This document shows positions 60,353-64,000 of a DNA stretch of 64,000 nucleotides, piece by piece; position 1 is the stretch's first letter; every line of letters begins with the position of its first letter. A program made the position numbers and the translations under genes. A model generated the notes under the pieces. The model did no database searches and was not told the origin of the DNA. It saw only the letters and a list, made by a program, of their open reading frames with translations. Source of the stretch: Abelmoschus esculentus (Eukaryota; Streptophyta; Magnoliopsida; Malvales; Malvaceae); the NCBI GenBank assembly GCA_035048815.1, contig JAUCBN010000042.1:11625501-11689500 (forward strand). Reading direction: 5' to 3'.

Positions 60353-62831
60353 TTAGGTTTACGAAACCTTTTGAGATGTTTGGTTTTGTATGTTGTAGAG
60401 TTAAATTTGTTTTAAATGTTGCTTATATACGGTGATTGTTTAAAAATTTTATGTTATTGTATGAGATGCACGATGTTCGATATATGCGATTGATTTGTGT
60501 TGTGACATAGTAACTTAGTGCTTTGTTTGTCAAGCACGATGTTTGCAAGCATGATTAAAATTTTAATGTGATTAAATGTTTGTTATAAATATATGACTGT
60601 TGATAAAACATGATTAAATTTTAATATGCTTAAATGTTACTATATGAATTGTTGTTTGTAAGCATGATAAGCATGATAGAATCTTGTTGCTTTGCAATGA
60701 CATTGGTTATATGTAAATGTGAACATGTCCATGAGTTGCTTGACTAAGTGAAGTGAATATTATGTGACATAGACAATTATTTTAACCATGTCTCAAGGTT
60801 ATCTTGCATGTGAAATTTATAAAAGTAAAATTTATTTAGATTTTAAATGTTGCATACATTGTTGTTAGTTGGTCTTAAAAATAATTTATAAGTTGAACAT
60901 CTCATGAAATTTGTGGTTTTGATATGCCATGTAGTATAGTAAACTAGTTTAAATTTGCATTGGTTAATACATAAGACTTTGATGTGATTTTATATGATGC
61001 TTAATACATGTTGTGGAAAATACACTTGTTACATGGTTATATGTTCTTGATGCTAATCATAGTTGATGATTAAGTATATATTGTTGGGGTTTATTTTTGG
61101 GTACCATTTCTCTAATTACTATTAGGAAATTATTTTATACTGTACTTGTGCTACTTGGAACTTTCTTCGCGCTGGCCTCACAAGTTTTGCAAAATGTTTT
61201 TATATGTTAAAATTATTTTTCTATTTTATTGTGCTTGATATGGGATCAAAAAGAAAGCTAAAACTTGGTAATAGAGGAGTTACGGAGATCAGAAAGAATA
61301 AATAGATTTGTGTTGTGGTATTGTGATATCCGATCTTGAGTTATCTTAGTCCTCAATCGTGTTTGAGTGTAAAGTGGTTTTGAATCAGTTTAGTCTGAGA
61401 ATTTGTTGTGCTGGTGAGTAGTAAGAGACTAGATCACTAGAGTGCCTTTAGTAGTTTCGAAGTGCTTTGTGTGCAAGGTGAATCAAATGTGTTAGAAGCG
61501 TTCGGGTTATGATGTGGTTGTATACTCTTAAGTGCTAAGTTTCTATGGTTTGGAACGTTAAAGAGGTAGAAAGTTGAAGTTCCGGAGTTGAGGATGTTGT
61601 TTGTGAGTATGGACAATAATCATGCATAGTATAAGAGCATTTTTATATGAATATACATTAGACATCCTAGGATATGTATGCATTCTTGAGCATGATATTA
61701 GATTGCATTTGCATGCACTTACATAGGCATCTAGGGTGACATACAGAACTCATGCATGCATTGTTCATATTTGCAAATGTTTCCCTCTTGGAAAAAAAGA
61801 AGTTGTGTTGAGGTCGGTTCTTTAGGGAAAAGTTATAGGTTTATAAAGGTTCTTGGAAGATACTCTTGTTGGTTTTGAGCCTATTGCCTAATGGGTTAAT
61901 TTATTGTTCTGATTTGGAAACAATCTTAGATAAGGATTAGTTAGTTGGGCTTGAAGTTGTGGATGGTTGAACTTAGGTTGAGTACCTTGAGAGTAATTTT
62001 GGTTGAAGTTTGTTGTTAGTAAAGAGAAATGCTGACTTTTGCGAGGTTTCTTCGGCAAAAGTTTGGTTGTGTAAGAGTTTTCGTGTTATCTTTATATTTG
62101 ATGGGAGTACTACTAGGTATCTTTTGTTTGATATGGTTCAGAAAGTGGTTAGGTCAAGGGAGAAGTTGATCTTGTGTTTTATTTTTGAAAATACTAGTTG
62201 GGTTTTTGAAAAAGAAATAAATATTTTAGAAAAAGACTTGAGATGATGAAGGATGCATAACGGACTTGTATGGACCTTAAGAGGTGGTGGTTGTGTCATT
62301 TGGCTTAGCTTTTGCATGTTGTGTTCATAAAGAGTTGTGTCAGGTTTTGTTTGGGTATGATCAGGTTGTTGTGGATGTTTTGGATGTAATCCTTAGATAT
62401 CTCTGTATGGAAAAGTTGTGTGATAGGAACGTTGGGTAGTTTATAACCATTATTGGTCAGATAATATTTTGAGCTTGTTTTATCGTCAGGAAGTGTTACG
62501 AGGGTTTGTGTTGTTGAGTTTTCTATTTACGGTTAGTTTTCTTCTGTGTGGTTGTTGCTTAACATTAAGAAGGATGTTAAGGTGAGTGGACGGAAGAATG
62601 TCATTAAGTTTGGAATGGTTAAAGAGACAGAAGTTTAGGCTTGGAAAAAAAATCTAAGTGAGATAAGAGTTGATTGATCACAGTATCGGGTAGTATGATG
62701 GTTCCTTCAGTGAGTTGCTATTTTGGAAAAGTTGTATGTGTTATCATTATGGGTTGTAGTAGAGTAGTTTAAGAGTGTTGTGAAGTTAAGAGAAGTGTTG
62801 GTATGGTTAAGTTTATCGAAGAGTATTAGTC
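60353..62831 (+). mobile_element. Interior of the Tekay-type element, no recognisable gag
   Basis: About 2.5 kb after the primer site shows no gag, protease, RT or integrase motif in any frame, and no 3' LTR before the older LTR resumes near 62832. The longest frame (62010-62246) has no known motif. Either this is a 3'-truncated element with a long leader, or a non-coding (LARD-like) derivative. Confidence 0.45.
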
Positions 62832-64000
62832 TAGTTGACAATTCGGGTTGAACTGTAATTTTCTTGTTCTTATAATGCAATAGGGTTGAACTGTCGCCTT
62901 GGTGGGTCGTACTAAGGGTTGCCGCAATTGCCTAGGCGGGGTTATGCCTTGTTGACAATTCAACAACTCATAGTTTGACAGAACATTCTTGTATGTCTCC
63001 TGCTTATCCCTAAGCGAAAAGCACTATTGAAATCCACATCTTGATGATACCTCCCGGCGTGAATCAAGGGTGAATAACAACTGATTCTATGCTTCATTTT
63101 AGTCGTTGAAATCCTGGGTGGTTTATCTTTAAACCGGATTAGTTAAAGTCCTTGAGGAAAGACCGTATTCTCTCGTTTCGTGAGTCTAACTCTCTCGATA
63201 TTAGACAAATAGATTTTTCTTCATATACTATCATCTCGAGCTCACATACAAAGAAGAGTAAATGCCAAGAGAGAATAAACTATGAATTTTGAAATTGCAT
63301 TAATAAGAACTAAACAAATTACAAGCTTTCTTCCACAACTCCACAAACTAACCTAAACTTAAAGGGGGCGATGGAGGAAGTTTAGGGTTTTCTATGAAAC
63401 TTAATTTTGAGATACTTTTCTCTCTACATAGGCTATGGTTTATATAGGCTTGGCGTAGGGTAAACCTTTCCAAAGTATGAATTCAACTTGGTGTAAAACA
63501 CAAGTTAAGTACATAAATAAAATATCTTTATTTTATTTCTTAGTTTATTCCTAGAAGGATTCTTCTCCCACGTGGCTTTGACCTTGACTTTCCATGCGCT
63601 TTCTAGCTCTGATTTCTATGTCGCTTGTCTTAAAATGTTCACCTTATTTTTCTCTTTAAATCGCCTATCATATCAACATTTTCTTTTCAGGTATTGTTGC
63701 AACCTCCAAAGTGCTATCGAGGCGGGTGCTCATCTGCATTTCAGCTTGGGTATACAACATCCATCCTACTATCTAGCATCACCTGTGTGATAGTTTCCTG
63801 TCTAAGAGAAAAAACCATTAACCGCACCTGTTTTATGCTAAAAATAGATAAATTCATAAAATTTGTATTGAGGTGCTGGAATATGAAAAATAAGTAGATT
63901 TATCCAATATTGTCGTTAAATCTATCCTTTATTAGCAATAATCGAGTGGAAAATGATATAAAAAATAGGACTTTTAGGCACTCATCAAATAACCTCAAAC

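Larger units (their letters stand above)
56943..63987 (-). repeat. Minus-strand LTR of the TGATGAG family, split by a Tekay-type insertion
   Basis: In reverse complement the LTR starts at 63987 with TGATGAGTGCCTAAAAG. It holds CCTATATAAACC (TATA) at about 63435 and shares GAGAGAGTTAGA, TCACGAAA and GGGAGGTATC with the solo LTR at 38161-39487. It runs to about 62832, resumes at 57145 and ends at 56943 as GCTTCATCA, after CAATCCTCGTGGGATC. The two parts total about 1.36 kb, matching the 1327-bp homologue. The 57146-62831 insert lies between them. Target duplication not identified. Confidence 0.65.

Noticed and set aside
60224..60415. 63-codon frame at the LTR/primer-site boundary
   Set aside because: It spans the LTR end and the tRNA primer site of a retroelement, so it is not a gene.

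Overview
The window is nuclear plant DNA, most likely from a eudicot. It is AT-rich, has spliced genes, and is dominated by layered transposable elements. Protein similarities fit a rosid, and the repeat style is reminiscent of Malvaceae such as cotton. That last point is an impression from memory, not a test. No bacterial, organellar or rRNA/tRNA features were seen. All gene identities come from recalled family motifs; no search was run.

Only two genes look intact. One is a four-exon NRT1/PTR-family transporter (NPF3.1-like, minus strand, 18936-21056, 588 codons). The other is a RAD6-type ubiquitin-conjugating enzyme (UBC1/2-like, plus strand, coding exons 48071-49957, 152 residues). Its first coding intron has a GC donor. 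Three further conserved plant genes survive only as broken fragments, all on the minus strand: an ACD11-like GLTP gene at the left edge, the 5' end of the exocyst gene SEC10 (7742-13439) and a FOUR LIPS/MYB88-type MYB gene (51883-53488).

Layout. 1-3.5 kb: ACD11-like pseudogene, a foldback element and a Ty1/copia pol remnant with its 3' LTR. 5.5-6.7 kb: a 187-bp tandem repeat. 7.7-13.4 kb: the SEC10 fragment split by a complete but coding-dead Ty3/gypsy chromovirus. 15.7-18.6 kb: foldback elements. 18.9-21.1 kb: NPF gene. 23.3-25.8 kb: a 2.5-kb non-autonomous hAT-like element. 26.5-32.5 kb: a Mutator-like element with ~270-bp terminal inverted repeats. It carries a plant-mobile-domain (MAIN/MAIL-like) gene facing a truncated mudrA-like transposase gene, with a smaller hAT-like element nested inside. 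35.3-45.9 kb: a Russian-doll nest, in which a non-autonomous hAT-like element is split by a 7.7-kb hAT with a decayed transposase. That hAT is itself split by two solo LTRs. 46.5-50 kb: UBC gene with a small hAT-type MITE just upstream of its promoter. 51.9-55 kb: MYB88-like pseudogene and a second decayed hAT transposase. 55-64 kb: LTR-rich DNA, including a 3.2-kb Tekay/Del-type LTR inserted into an older minus-strand LTR, a TATCGATA-rich tract and a 278-bp tandem duplication.

The intact genes do not form a pathway. The main story is nested transposition, dated in relative order by target-site duplications and by reading frames that rejoin when an insertion is removed.
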